Source of the DNA: an uncultured Enterobacteriaceae bacterium | GTDB lineage: Bacteria; Pseudomonadota; Gammaproteobacteria; Enterobacterales; Enterobacteriaceae | Length of the DNA: 33,076 nt | Direction of reading: 5' to 3' | NCBI GenBank assembly: GCA_945271245.1 | Contig: CALYPF010000028.1 | Coordinates: forward strand, 1 to 33,076 | Shown: positions 26,445 to 32,190 of the stretch, one piece after another | Position numbering within the stretch: the first letter of the stretch is position 1 | Layout: every line of letters begins with the position of its first letter | Notes under the pieces: generated by a model | Told to the model about the DNA's origin: nothing | Database searches by the model: none | What the model saw: the letters and a program-made list of their open reading frames with translations, nothing else | Position numbers and translations under genes: made by a program

Positions 26445-26913
26445 TATTGCTCCGTGATATACGTGTAGGTAACTCCAGCATCGAAAATAAAATGTCAATG
26501 CGAACAGCAGGTTCTTCTGCTGACGTAATTTTTTCTATCTTTTTTTTTAACTCGCTGGGTAGATTAATTTTCTCTTGTGGGCGTTCAAAATGGACAAGCT
26601 TTAAGGCTTCTATTTCGGCTTGTGATATCGTAGCGATTTCGTTCCCAAATCTGACAAAATCCATTGCACCGGGTATACGTTTAATTGCGGTGGTATGGAT
26701 ATTGGCAGGGTTGAATCTTACAAATATATAACCGGGAAACGCCGGTGAGTTTATGAGTCTGTAGGCATTTTTTTTATCGCTCCGTCGTCTACGTTCTAAA
26801 ATTAATGGGCAGCAAGTTTTAAGCCCTGCTTCATTAAGGTTCTGCTGTATGGTTTTCCAATAATTCTGACGGCAGCGCAGAAGATACCAGGCATCGGTAA
26901 ATGTGTCCTGCAT
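26437..26913 (-). CDS. actX: ActX/RfaH-like transcription antiterminator
   Basis: A 158-residue NusG paralogue with an NGN domain: DAWYLLRCRQNYWKTIQQNL, then CCPLILERRRR, PAFPGYIFVRF and GAMDFVRFGNE. Such proteins ride RNA polymerase and let it read through long operons; ActX is the version at the start of IncX transfer operons. The C-terminal part (about 110-158) lacks a clear KOW glycine pattern. GGAGG lies 6 bases before the ATG. I searched the upstream region by eye for the ops pause element used by RfaH and did not find it. It is the first gene of a gene string of about 26 kb. Confidence 0.9.
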   Translation of the reverse strand: MQDTFTDAWYLLRCRQNYWKTIQQNLNEAGLKTCCPLILERRRRSDKKNAYRLINSPAFPGYIFVRFNPANIHTTAIKRIPGAMDFVRFGNEIATISQAEIEALKLVHFERPQEKINLPSELKKKIEKITSAEEPAVRIDILFSMLELPTRISRSNNA

Positions 26914-27227
26914 AGAGGCCTCCGAATGTCATAAGATATTGAAATGCAATAGCTAGCGCACTGCCTCATCCCTCAAAGCAGTACATTTATTAGAATATTT
27001 AAGATTATTAATTCCCTAAGTTTGAGGGTTGTTTGATCTTTCGTCTAATTGTTTTGATTGATCAATCCTTTTGACATTGATCGGTTTAAACGATCAAGCC
27101 TATCATGCTTTACTGCCGATAATATTAGGCCACATTGTTAGAAAAACAGCAAATTGTTAGAATATCTATATAAAATCACAGTGTTAATACGCCTAAACTC
27201 CCTCGATACCGATTGCGGAGGAATGGC
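26914..27227. promoter_or_regulatory. Divergent control region between actX and the XRE gene
   Basis: A gene-free stretch of 314 bases, AT-rich. It contains a perfect 12-base palindrome GATTGATCAATC (27056-27067), an inverted repeat TTGATCG/CGATCAA separated by 7 bases (27078-27098), and a further TTGATC at 27032-27037. Such repeats between a regulator gene and its target operon are good candidate operators. I do not see a strong minus-strand promoter for actX, though AT-rich hexamers occur around 26980-27010. Confidence 0.6.
27135..27163 (+). promoter_or_regulatory. Candidate promoter for the XRE gene
   Basis: TTGTTA (27135-27140) and TAGAAT (27158-27163) are separated by 17 bases, a σ70-like arrangement pointing to the XRE gene. 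The element TTGTTAGAA occurs twice (27135 and 27154), overlapping both hexamers. Confidence 0.45.
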
Positions 27228-27620
27228 ATGATTGGTAAGCGATTGAAGGCCGCACGTAAAGCGGCGCACATGACCCAGACAGAGCTGGCGAAACGTGCTG
27301 GTATCGATGAACTGACCGTCAGTAGAATCTCGCACTATGAGACAGATACGCACAGTCCCAACTTTCAACAAGCTTGTCGCTTTGCTGAAGTTTTGGATGT
27401 TCCTGAGTGCTATCTTTACTGCCGCGATGATGTGTTAGCTGATCAACTGCTGGCAATACACAAAAGGTATAAGAAATTCCGCTTTAATCCATCCGAACTA
27501 AGCGAATTGGAGAGAGCTGAAAAGGAACTTAAAATTGCACTCGAAACAATATCATCACTCTTAAGTAAGAGGACTGAAATCATGATTAACGATGAACTCC
27601 CCGCCTCTTTGAAGCCTTAG
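27228..27620 (+). CDS. XRE-family transcription regulator
   Basis: A 130-residue protein with an N-terminal Cro/CI-type helix-turn-helix (about residues 3-60: IGKRLKAARKAAHMTQTELA, then AGIDELTVSRISHYE) and a helical C-terminal part that may mediate dimerisation. The ATG at 27228 has CGGAGG 7 bases upstream; a TTG five codons earlier is unlikely. Facing actX across a region with palindromes, it is a likely repressor of itself and of the transfer genes (inference). Confidence 0.85.
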   Translation: MIGKRLKAARKAAHMTQTELAKRAGIDELTVSRISHYETDTHSPNFQQACRFAEVLDVPECYLYCRDDVLADQLLAIHKRYKKFRFNPSELSELERAEKELKIALETISSLLSKRTEIMINDELPASLKP

Positions 27621-27723
27621 CATTTAGTTTGGCGCTACTAAATTTCTTAATCTTTTCTCTGTTCAAAAAACCAAATATCCTTTTATAATCCTCAAAGATC
27701 AGTATCCGGGGTGGAACTGATTA

Positions 27724-27764
27724 GTAGCAGTTGCCGTTTCCAGGGGTGGTACGGCAGTTGCTAC
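27724..27764 (+). promoter_or_regulatory. Long hairpin upstream of hha
   Basis: The arms GTAGCAGTTGCCGT (27724-27737) and ACGGCAGTTGCTAC (27751-27764) pair over 14 positions as RNA, with two adjacent G-U wobbles and a 13-base loop. No U-run follows, so it is not a standard terminator. A TATAAT lies upstream at 27684-27689, so the hairpin may be in the leader of the hha transcript. Confidence 0.55.
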
Positions 27765-27819
27765 GCTCACTTACCTCACGATTGAGGCATCGAGAATGCA
27801 ACAGGAGGATTCTCAATAT

Positions 27820-27987
27820 ATGGATAAAATTGATTGGTTAATGAAGTTAAGGCGTTGCAATTGCCTAGAGACTTTGGAAAAAGTCATTGAGAAGAATCTG
27901 CACTCTCTTTCGATAGATGATTTGGAAAAATTCAACTCGGCAGCAGATCACCGCCTAGCTGAACTTACAATGAAAAATGTGGAGTAA
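27820..27987 (+). CDS. hha: Hha/YmoA-family modulator, short form
   Basis: A 55-residue protein matching the Hha family (MDKIDWLMKLRRC, TLEKVIEKN, FNSAADHRLAELTM). Hha proteins bind H-NS and help silence AT-rich DNA; plasmid copies limit transfer and the cost of carriage. Usual length is about 70 residues. Here the frame stops three residues after AELTM, so the last helix (the KLYDKIP part) is missing, with no remnant in other frames. The ATG at 27820 is preceded by AGGAGG 11 bases away. The final codons contain the ribosome-binding site of the next gene. Confidence 0.85.
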   Translation: MDKIDWLMKLRRCNCLETLEKVIEKNLHSLSIDDLEKFNSAADHRLAELTMKNVE

Positions 27988-27994
27988 TAAAATA

Positions 27995-28285
27995 ATGTTC
28001 AAAACGTCATTAGCTCTTATCATGCTTGGACTTAGTTGTTTTGTATCTGCTGTTGGCATTCCTGTTATTGACCCCGGTAAACCAATAAAAATATCCGAAA
28101 GTGCTTTTTATAGTTGTGACCAAGCTGGTAATGCGTTAGATACTGGTAGACCCATGCGCTACAAAAATAAATCAGTCACCTGCCGTAACGATAATTTATG
28201 GGCTGATGGTAAAGTATTAAGCTTTATTGATGTGACCGCAGATTTTTTAAGAAATGCAGAGATACATAAATCAAATGAAAAATAA
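27995..28285 (+). CDS. Small exported protein of unknown function
   Basis: A 96-residue protein with signal MFKTSLALIMLGLSCFVSAVG and a mature part with two cysteines (YSCDQAG and SVTCRND) that could form a disulphide, then a Lys-rich end. The ATG at 27995 has TGGAG upstream, which overlaps the end of hha, so the two are probably co-transcribed. I do not recognise the family. A periplasmic role is likely from the signal. Confidence 0.7.
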   Translation: MFKTSLALIMLGLSCFVSAVGIPVIDPGKPIKISESAFYSCDQAGNALDTGRPMRYKNKSVTCRNDNLWADGKVLSFIDVTADFLRNAEIHKSNEK

Positions 28286-28419
28286 GTAAGATCAGCAACG
28301 GTGGCTAGGACAGCGCCATGAATTACTGCGTTCTCTCGTAAATTCTTTCTCCCGTTCCCCCTGCGAAAATCGCATAATTAACGTAGAGCACCGCGCACTC
28401 TGCTCTATCAAATGTCAGG

Positions 28420-28573
28420 TGCTGGCATTTCGACGGATGCAGCTGCGCGGCCATGCTCAGAAATGCTGGCAAATATCCGTGGCGCCAACTGGCACCGGTT
28501 GCAGTATTGCTGGCAAATTCTCCCCGTAACATAATTTCCCGTGCTACCTGGACATACAGGTGATTACGTCCAG
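28420..28573 (+). repeat. Structured intergenic element, copy A
   Basis: A 154-base element that aligns without gaps to copy B at 30200-30353, about 70% identical by hand count (46 differences). It has TGCTGGC at 28420, 28464 and 28508, exactly 44 bases apart, a shared block GCAGCTGCGCGGCCATGCTC (28440-28459), and ends in the hairpin CTGGAC/GTCCAG with a 14-base loop (28548-28573). It lies in a 356-base region without a convincing gene (28286-28641). Function unknown; see findings. Confidence 0.75.
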
Positions 28574-28602
28574 TTCTGCTGGCTGTGCGGGATCTGGCCT
28601 AG

Positions 28603-28608
28603 TATAAT
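28603..28608 (+). promoter_or_regulatory. Candidate -10 element after copy A
   Basis: A perfect TATAAT 33 bases upstream of the small membrane-protein gene. No good -35 hexamer is seen at the usual distance, where the copy A hairpin ends, so activity may depend on the structured element. Confidence 0.4.
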
Positions 28609-28641
28609 ATTTGAACCAAGCTTACATTCAGCAGGTAAATT

Positions 28642-28782
28642 ATGTCCGATCTAAATAGTCCATTTTTGAGCCGTGTTGGTATGATTCTATCGTCTTCCGC
28701 AGTGTTAGCGGCACTGGCGCTCGGCATGGTGATGTTTGTTCAGGAAATCCTTATTCCGCTATGGCATCAGTTAAACGCCTGA
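28642..28782 (+). CDS. Small membrane protein
   Basis: A 46-residue frame with one hydrophobic segment (about residues 11-33: VGMILSSSAVLAALALGMVM) between a polar N-terminus and a short end. AGG lies 7-9 bases before the ATG, a -10 element is upstream and a terminator follows, so it looks like a complete small transcription unit. I do not recognise the family; it could be a small regulator of a membrane process or a toxin-like peptide, but nothing shows this. Confidence 0.6.
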   Translation: MSDLNSPFLSRVGMILSSSAVLAALALGMVMFVQEILIPLWHQLNA

Positions 28783-28805
28783 CTCAGTACCCCACATCTA
28801 CCATC

Positions 28806-28828
28806 AGGCCGCGCCAGCGGCCTTTTTT
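28806..28828 (+). terminator. Rho-independent terminator
   Basis: The stem AGGCCGC/GCGGCCT with loop GCCA is followed by six T. It is 24 bases behind the stop of the small membrane-protein gene. Confidence 0.9.
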
Positions 28829-28855
28829 ACGCCCCTCAATTAATTCCCCGCGCGG

Positions 28856-28881
28856 TTAGACATTCAGGTGTTTCTGTCTAG
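28856..28881 (+). repeat. Structured element, partial copy C (hairpin only)
   Basis: TTAGAC/GTCTAG with a 14-base loop, the same loop length as in copies A and B and a similar loop sequence (ATTCAGGTGTTTCT). Relative to A and B the G-C pair has become A-T on both sides, and the outermost C-G pair has become T-G. Preceding bases (TTCCCCGCG) also match copy B. Confidence 0.6.
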
Positions 28882-28906
28882 TTCAGTTTAATGTGAATGG
28901 TTATGC

Positions 28907-28934
28907 TTGATATATAACACAATCGTTATATAAT
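28907..28934 (+). promoter_or_regulatory. Strong σ70-type promoter
   Basis: TTGATA (28907-28912), 16 bases, TATAAT (28929-28934). The -10 is part of GTTATATAAT (28925-28934), nearly the centre of the palindrome at 29154-29181, so the same protein may bind both. Confidence 0.75.
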
Positions 28935-28960
28935 CCTGATGTCATTAAAAGGAGGTGATT

Positions 28961-29155
28961 ATGCGTATTTCTATTGTTCAGATGGTTAATGATTACTATG
29001 AAGGTAATCGTGAAAAAGCTGCAAAAGCTGCGGGGATTAATTCAGTTCAACAGCTTAATAATCTGGTGTCAAAAGGTTATGAAGTTGCGAGATTAGACAA
29101 TGGCGACTGGATCATGCTGACAAGCAAAACGAAAATATTCAAGTCCCACAAATAA
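28961..29155 (+). CDS. Small helix-turn-helix-like protein, candidate autorepressor
   Basis: A 64-residue protein. Residues 16-38 (NREKAAKAAGINSVQQLNNLV) look like the helix-turn-helix of Cro-like proteins, followed by a strand-rich end (DNGDWIMLTSKTK). The leader has AAGGAGGTGATT directly before the ATG, a near-perfect complement to the 16S rRNA 3' end, so strong translation is expected. A strong promoter precedes it, and an almost perfect 28-base palindrome follows its stop. The layout suggests a phage-like small repressor; I do not recognise a named family. Confidence 0.65.
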   Translation: MRISIVQMVNDYYEGNREKAAKAAGINSVQQLNNLVSKGYEVARLDNGDWIMLTSKTKIFKSHK

Positions 29156-29181
29156 CACTTGCGTTATATAACTCAAGTGTT
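29154..29181. promoter_or_regulatory. 28-base palindrome overlapping a promoter
   Basis: The arms AACACTTG and CAAGTGTT flank the palindromic core GTTATATAAC, with one mismatched pair in 28 bases. It spans the stop of the previous gene's downstream edge and overlaps a promoter for the next gene: TTGCGT (29159-29164), 16 bases, TATAAT (29181-29186). This is a typical repressor operator layout. Confidence 0.7.
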
Positions 29182-29219
29182 ATAATCATCCCAAGTTAAA
29201 CAAACAGCGGGATAATGTT

Positions 29220-29387
29220 ATGAATCACGGAAATAAAGCGCTTAATATTCCTGGCTTTCATGAATCAGTAAAAAGAGACTTTGAAGCTGGCCTGATAACT
29301 CTGGAGCAAGCCGCAACTGAATTTTACAAAGGTAACTGGACAGCTTTTGTTGATATGGATTACGCAAAGAAACAGCTTGGTGTTTAA
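29220..29387 (+). CDS. Hypothetical small protein
   Basis: A 55-residue frame starting MNHGNKALNIPGF and ending KKQLGV, mostly polar and helical, with no signal or known motif. GCGGGATAA lies before the ATG, and the palindrome-covered promoter is 34 bases upstream. Clear promoter, sensible composition and stop followed by a hairpin make it probably real. Function unknown. Confidence 0.6.
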   Translation: MNHGNKALNIPGFHESVKRDFEAGLITLEQAATEFYKGNWTAFVDMDYAKKQLGV

Positions 29388-29397
29388 TGAATAAACA

Positions 29398-29414
29398 GCC
29401 CCGAATTTCGGGGC
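29398..29414. terminator. Hairpin between two small genes
   Basis: GCCCCGAA and TTCGGGGC form a stem around a single central T (in practice a GC-rich 5- to 6-bp stem). There is no T-run after it on the plus strand, so it is at most a weak terminator or an attenuating structure before the next gene. Confidence 0.4.
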
Positions 29415-29449
29415 ATGTTAACCTTTCTGATATAATAAAGGCGGCAATC

Positions 29450-29653
29450 ATGGCAACAATTACCTCAATAATTTACATTGAGCCAGGCGAAGCGGTGTAT
29501 TTCTTTACTGCGGGAAAATCCTATCCTGTCACGGCAAACCGGGAACATCTAGAATTGCCGGGTGTTGAAGTCATCGACGATGAAGGTGATACTGTCTTTG
29601 TTCGCCTGGAATCATCCAGCCACGGCGAATTTGAGGTGATTTATGGCAAGTAA
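29450..29653 (+). CDS. Hypothetical small protein
   Basis: A 67-residue, β-rich, acidic protein ([20 protein letters not shown]...). The ATG at 29450 has AAGGCGG 5 bases upstream; a start at 29387 would add 21 residues and overlap the previous stop and hairpin. It overlaps the next gene by 11 bases. Small proteins of this kind occur in accessory regions of plasmids and phages, but I cannot name the family. Confidence 0.6.
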   Translation: MATITSIIYIEPGEAVYFFTAGKSYPVTANREHLELPGVEVIDDEGDTVFVRLESSSHGEFEVIYGK

Positions 29654-30185
29654 AGGAATTGAAAAGTTGATTGCTGATGCCGAGCGTGCGGGATGTGTGG
29701 TTCGGCGCAATAACGGGCGCACTGAAATCAGCAAAAAGGGGAAAAAGCAGATCAGCCTGGTTATCTGCCCTGATGGTACGGCCTACCGTGGGGACGTGGA
29801 TCTGACCGTTACACTGGCTATCAGAACGCAGAAAGTAATGCGGGACGTGCTGAATCTTCCGGTAATAAAGTCCGTTTCCATGAAAAAAAATTTAGGGGGT
29901 AAAATGAACTACGATGAAATAACAAAAATCACTGCTGAACGTATAAACAACTACATGACCGAAGCCATTAATACAGACTCCAAAGGCATTGCGGAAATGT
30001 TTCATAATGCTGCGTGGGGGGTACGTACATTGTGGTTTGAACTCGTATCAAAAATAGATTTAGATACGCGCAAAAAAGACAAATATCCGAGTTATGATTT
30101 GAGCCGTAAAATTGAAAAGCAGAAAGAAGAGTTTATGCAAATGACAGATCGTGAGCGTGTGCCACTGTTGAAATCACCAGAATAA
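29643..30185 (+). CDS. Hypothetical protein, apparently two parts joined
   Basis: A 180-residue frame. Part one (residues 1-75) is basic, starting [20 protein letters not shown] and containing PDGTAYRGD; part two (from Met88) starts [18 protein letters not shown] and is helical and acidic. Between them the DNA has AGGGGG placed 4 bases before the ATG at 29904, an in-frame internal start that could give a separate 93-residue protein. It overlaps the previous gene by 11 bases. Either a fusion of two neighbouring genes or one gene with two products. Neither part is recognised with certainty. Confidence 0.6.
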   Translation: MASKGIEKLIADAERAGCVVRRNNGRTEISKKGKKQISLVICPDGTAYRGDVDLTVTLAIRTQKVMRDVLNLPVIKSVSMKKNLGGKMNYDEITKITAERINNYMTEAINTDSKGIAEMFHNAAWGVRTLWFELVSKIDLDTRKKDKYPSYDLSRKIEKQKEEFMQMTDRERVPLLKSPE

Positions 30186-30199
30186 TTGCAACTGTACAT

Positions 30200-30353
30200 T
30201 GCTGGCATTCTGTCAGTTGCAGCTGCGCGGCCATGCTCAAAAATGCTGGCGTAATTTCCTCTCCGGATGCGCAGCCGGTCGCAGAACTGCTGGCAAACCT
30301 TCCCCGTTACGTAATCCCCGCGACGCACTGGACGTTCAGGTTGTTCTGTCCAG
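30200..30353 (+). repeat. Structured intergenic element, copy B
   Basis: The gapless partner of copy A, offset by exactly 1780 bases over 154 positions. TGCTGGC occurs at 30200, 30244 and 30288, again 44 bases apart. The terminal hairpin CTGGAC/GTCCAG (30328-30353) has a 14-base loop and an extra A-T pair outside. It lies in the 440-base region without a convincing gene between 30186 and 30625. Confidence 0.75.
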
Positions 30354-30625
30354 TTATCCCGCACTTATCCCCGGTTTCTGTGGATAATCAACATCTAGTG
30401 TCCCGGTCAGCTGCCGGTGCTACCAGATATTGTGTCTCCCGCCTGTCTGCTGCCCCCTCCCCTGCCCAGTTTCGCTAAAAAACCCCGCCGTCAGCCTGGA
30501 CGAAACGGCATATACGGAAAAAATGTCCAGTGAAGGAATTTCGGTGATCGGAGTTTTTGCAGTCGGACACCGGCGCGGATTGGGTCATAATTGAGGCGAG
30601 AGTCCGGAACGCGAGATTTTAAAAA
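30354..30625. other. Non-coding region before resD, possible res site
   Basis: No convincing gene. It contains a further CTGGAC (30496-30501) and GTCCAG (30525-30530) pair, here with a 23-base loop, and a GC-rich stretch with several short repeats. Multimer-resolution systems of the ResD type have their crossover site next to the gene, so this is the natural place for one, but I cannot point to the exact site. Confidence 0.4.
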
Positions 30626-31459
30626 TTGAGTCATTTACCCCGCGAAATTTTGCAGAATTCACGTAGCGACGCCTGGCTTAATCCGGGTAATGCTCCCCTG
30701 CCGCTCGAAACCGCCAGGGCAATGAGGGATTATGCCGCACAGCTGGGCGGTGAACTGCCCAAATACCTGCTCGCCCCGGAAGTGGCCGTACTGCTTTCTT
30801 ATCTGCCCGATCTTAATCAGCGTATGTACTTTGATACGCTCTGGAACACCGGCGCACGTCCCGGTGAAGGAATGGCATTAAGGCCAGTTGATTTTGTGCT
30901 GGAACCGACGCGCCAGCATCCACAGCCACTGGCCGTGGTGAAGACGCTGAAGCAACGCGAACGGGAATCCAACCGCCCCCCGGGAAGGCCACGTAAGGAA
31001 ACGCAGCAGCTGGAGCACCCTGATTCGCGCTACCGGAAACCGCCTGAGCCAGTAACGCGCCTAGTTCCCTTACTTGATGCCGGATATGCGTTACGAATGA
31101 GGGAATTTCTAGCGACGTGGCGCAAGCGTGTGAAGCATCAACCTGTGTGGCCGATCACCTCCCGGCAAACGCCAGTTAACTGGCTCAACGCTGCCCTGTT
31201 GCGTGCGGCCAGTGACGGTGTAACATTTCCGATAACCGTCACACCCCATACCTTTCGGCACAGCTTCGCGATGCATTTGCTCATGAATGGAGTACCGCAG
31301 AAGGTCTTACAGGGATTGCTCGGCCACCGTTACAGCCGCAGCACAGAGGCTTACACGCGTGTCTTTGCAATGGATGTACTGGCTTTGAAGGGTCTTAATT
31401 TTTCAATGGATTTATCCATTGCACGTACTTTCATTTACTCAAATAGCAAAACCGCCTGA
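30626..31459 (+). CDS. resD: ResD-type tyrosine recombinase (multimer resolution)
   Basis: A 277-residue tyrosine recombinase with Arg78 (GARPGEG), His208 and Arg211 (TPHTFRHSF), His234 (LGHRYS) and nucleophile Tyr243 (EAYTRVF). It resembles the F-plasmid ResD group, which resolves plasmid multimers at a nearby site. The frame opens six bases after an in-frame TAA and has only a TTG (30626) near the start; the first ATG is at codon 33, too late, so TTG initiation is likely. Ribosome-binding site is weak. The GC content is visibly higher than in the transfer genes, which suggests a different origin. Confidence 0.85.
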   Translation: MSHLPREILQNSRSDAWLNPGNAPLPLETARAMRDYAAQLGGELPKYLLAPEVAVLLSYLPDLNQRMYFDTLWNTGARPGEGMALRPVDFVLEPTRQHPQPLAVVKTLKQRERESNRPPGRPRKETQQLEHPDSRYRKPPEPVTRLVPLLDAGYALRMREFLATWRKRVKHQPVWPITSRQTPVNWLNAALLRAASDGVTFPITVTPHTFRHSFAMHLLMNGVPQKVLQGLLGHRYSRSTEAYTRVFAMDVLALKGLNFSMDLSIARTFIYSNSKTA

Positions 31460-31465
31460 TGGCGG
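31452..31465. terminator. Hairpin at the end of resD
   Basis: CCGCC/GGCGG with loop TGAT, in which the TGA is the resD stop. On the minus strand it is followed by TTTTG, on the plus strand by no T-run, so it may serve the convergent minus-strand genes better than resD. Confidence 0.45.
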
Positions 31466-31469
31466 CTTG

Positions 31470-31518
31470 TATGTACAATGTATTTACAATATGAATACAA
31501 TAAGAATACAGTGTATTT
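31470..31518. repeat. Centromere-like repeat cluster 1
   Basis: Contains TGTATTTAC, GAATACAAT, GAATACAGTGTATTTGC and TGTACAATG. These are variants of the GTAAATACA/TGTATTTAC unit found around parA. It ends at the stop of the small gene. Confidence 0.6.
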
Positions 31519-31519
31519 G

Positions 31520-31720
31520 CTATCGTGGGCTGAATCCAGCTTCGTTTAGCGCACGCATTACAGCATTTACTCCATCCATCATGAGATAGGCTTCATCTTC
31601 TGATTCAGATCGTTCCACACAATCAGAGTGTGTTGTGCGCTTACAGAGCTGGGCAAGCGCCCATGCTACTGAACTGTCTAACTCAACGGCGATAGTTACG
31701 TTTTCTTGTTTTACGCTCAT
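31520..31720 (-). CDS. Small conserved plasmid protein (DUF7706-like)
   Basis: A 66-residue acidic protein (MSVKQENVTIAVELDSSVAW, then QLCKRTTHSDC and DEAYLMMDGVNAVMRAL). I believe it belongs to a small conserved family found near plasmid partition genes; the name DUF7706 is from memory. Located downstream of the parB-like gene, flanked by repeat clusters 1 and 2. Function unknown. Confidence 0.6.
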   Translation of the reverse strand: MSVKQENVTIAVELDSSVAWALAQLCKRTTHSDCVERSESEDEAYLMMDGVNAVMRALNEAGFSPR

Positions 31721-31759
31721 ATACCATCCTCATTGCATGTGACGTAAACCGATTAGCTA

Positions 31760-31812
31760 TGTATTTGCATTATATTTACGATGTAAATACACAATAAATA
31801 CAACGTATTCAC
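31760..31812. repeat. Centromere-like repeat cluster 2
   Basis: Contains GTATTTGCA, ATATTTACGATGTAAATACAC, and AATACAACGTATTC in 53 bases, between the parB-like gene and the small gene downstream. Confidence 0.65.
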
Positions 31813-31815
31813 TTG

Positions 31816-32100
31816 CTACATTTTGGCACTTTCAAGTATCCAGTGTTTTTTCGTGTTTTCGTCCAGACTTTGCCAGGCTGCAAGAGCCGCTTTTAAAATG
31901 TCGGTATTCCCTTGCCCCATCAGTTTTGCGTCAGCTTCCATTACATCTATAAAGACCTGATTCAGCCGGTATGTTCTCGATACTGCCCTTCCCTTTGCTG
32001 GGCGCTTGTCGCCGTCAGCTATAAATCTGGCAACTTCGTGCGCTGTAGGAGTTGCAACCTGATCTACATTGGCGCTAGGTTTCTTCAAAATCATGGACAT
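31816..32100 (-). CDS. parB: ParB-like partition partner (ribbon-helix-helix type)
   Basis: A 94-residue protein with a Lys/Pro-rich N-terminus, then SRTYRLNQVFIDVMEADAKL and NTDILKAALAAWQSL, the strand-helix-helix pattern of small RHH centromere-binding proteins that partner class Ib ParA. It directly follows parA, with repeat cluster 3 between them. It would bind the repeats and repress the operon. The symbol reflects role by position; homology to a named ParB is not claimed. Confidence 0.7.
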   Translation of the reverse strand: MSMILKKPSANVDQVATPTAHEVARFIADGDKRPAKGRAVSRTYRLNQVFIDVMEADAKLMGQGNTDILKAALAAWQSLDENTKKHWILESAKM

Positions 32101-32123
32101 ATGTTAATCCTCGAATTACACAT

Positions 32124-32190
32124 GGAATACAATGTAAATACATTAACGTAAATACATTGTATTGTCCATAGGTAAATACACTGTATTCCT
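32124..32190. repeat. Centromere-like repeat cluster 3
   Basis: Between parA and parB. Contains ATGTAAATACATT (32133-32145), GTAAATACATTGTATTG (32148-32164) and GTAAATACACTGTATTC (32172-32188), spaced about 24 bases apart, that is about two helical turns. Confidence 0.75.

Noticed and set aside
26914-27010. ops/JUMPStart element for the RfaH-like protein
   Set aside because: GGCAGTGCGCTAGC on the minus strand resembles it only loosely; the key GGTAGC part is missing.
28323-28532. Open frame on the minus strand (69 codons)
   Set aside because: It overlies structured copy A, is not kept as a frame in copy B, and has no ribosome-binding site.
28420-30353. CRISPR array suggested by regular 44-base spacing
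   Set aside because: The repeated unit is only 7 bases, there are three per copy, the intervening bases are conserved between copies, and there are no cas genes.
30092-30364. Open frame on the minus strand (90 codons)
   Set aside because: It lies over the end of a plus-strand gene and copy B; composition is arginine-rich shadow coding and the copy A equivalent is not open in the same frame.
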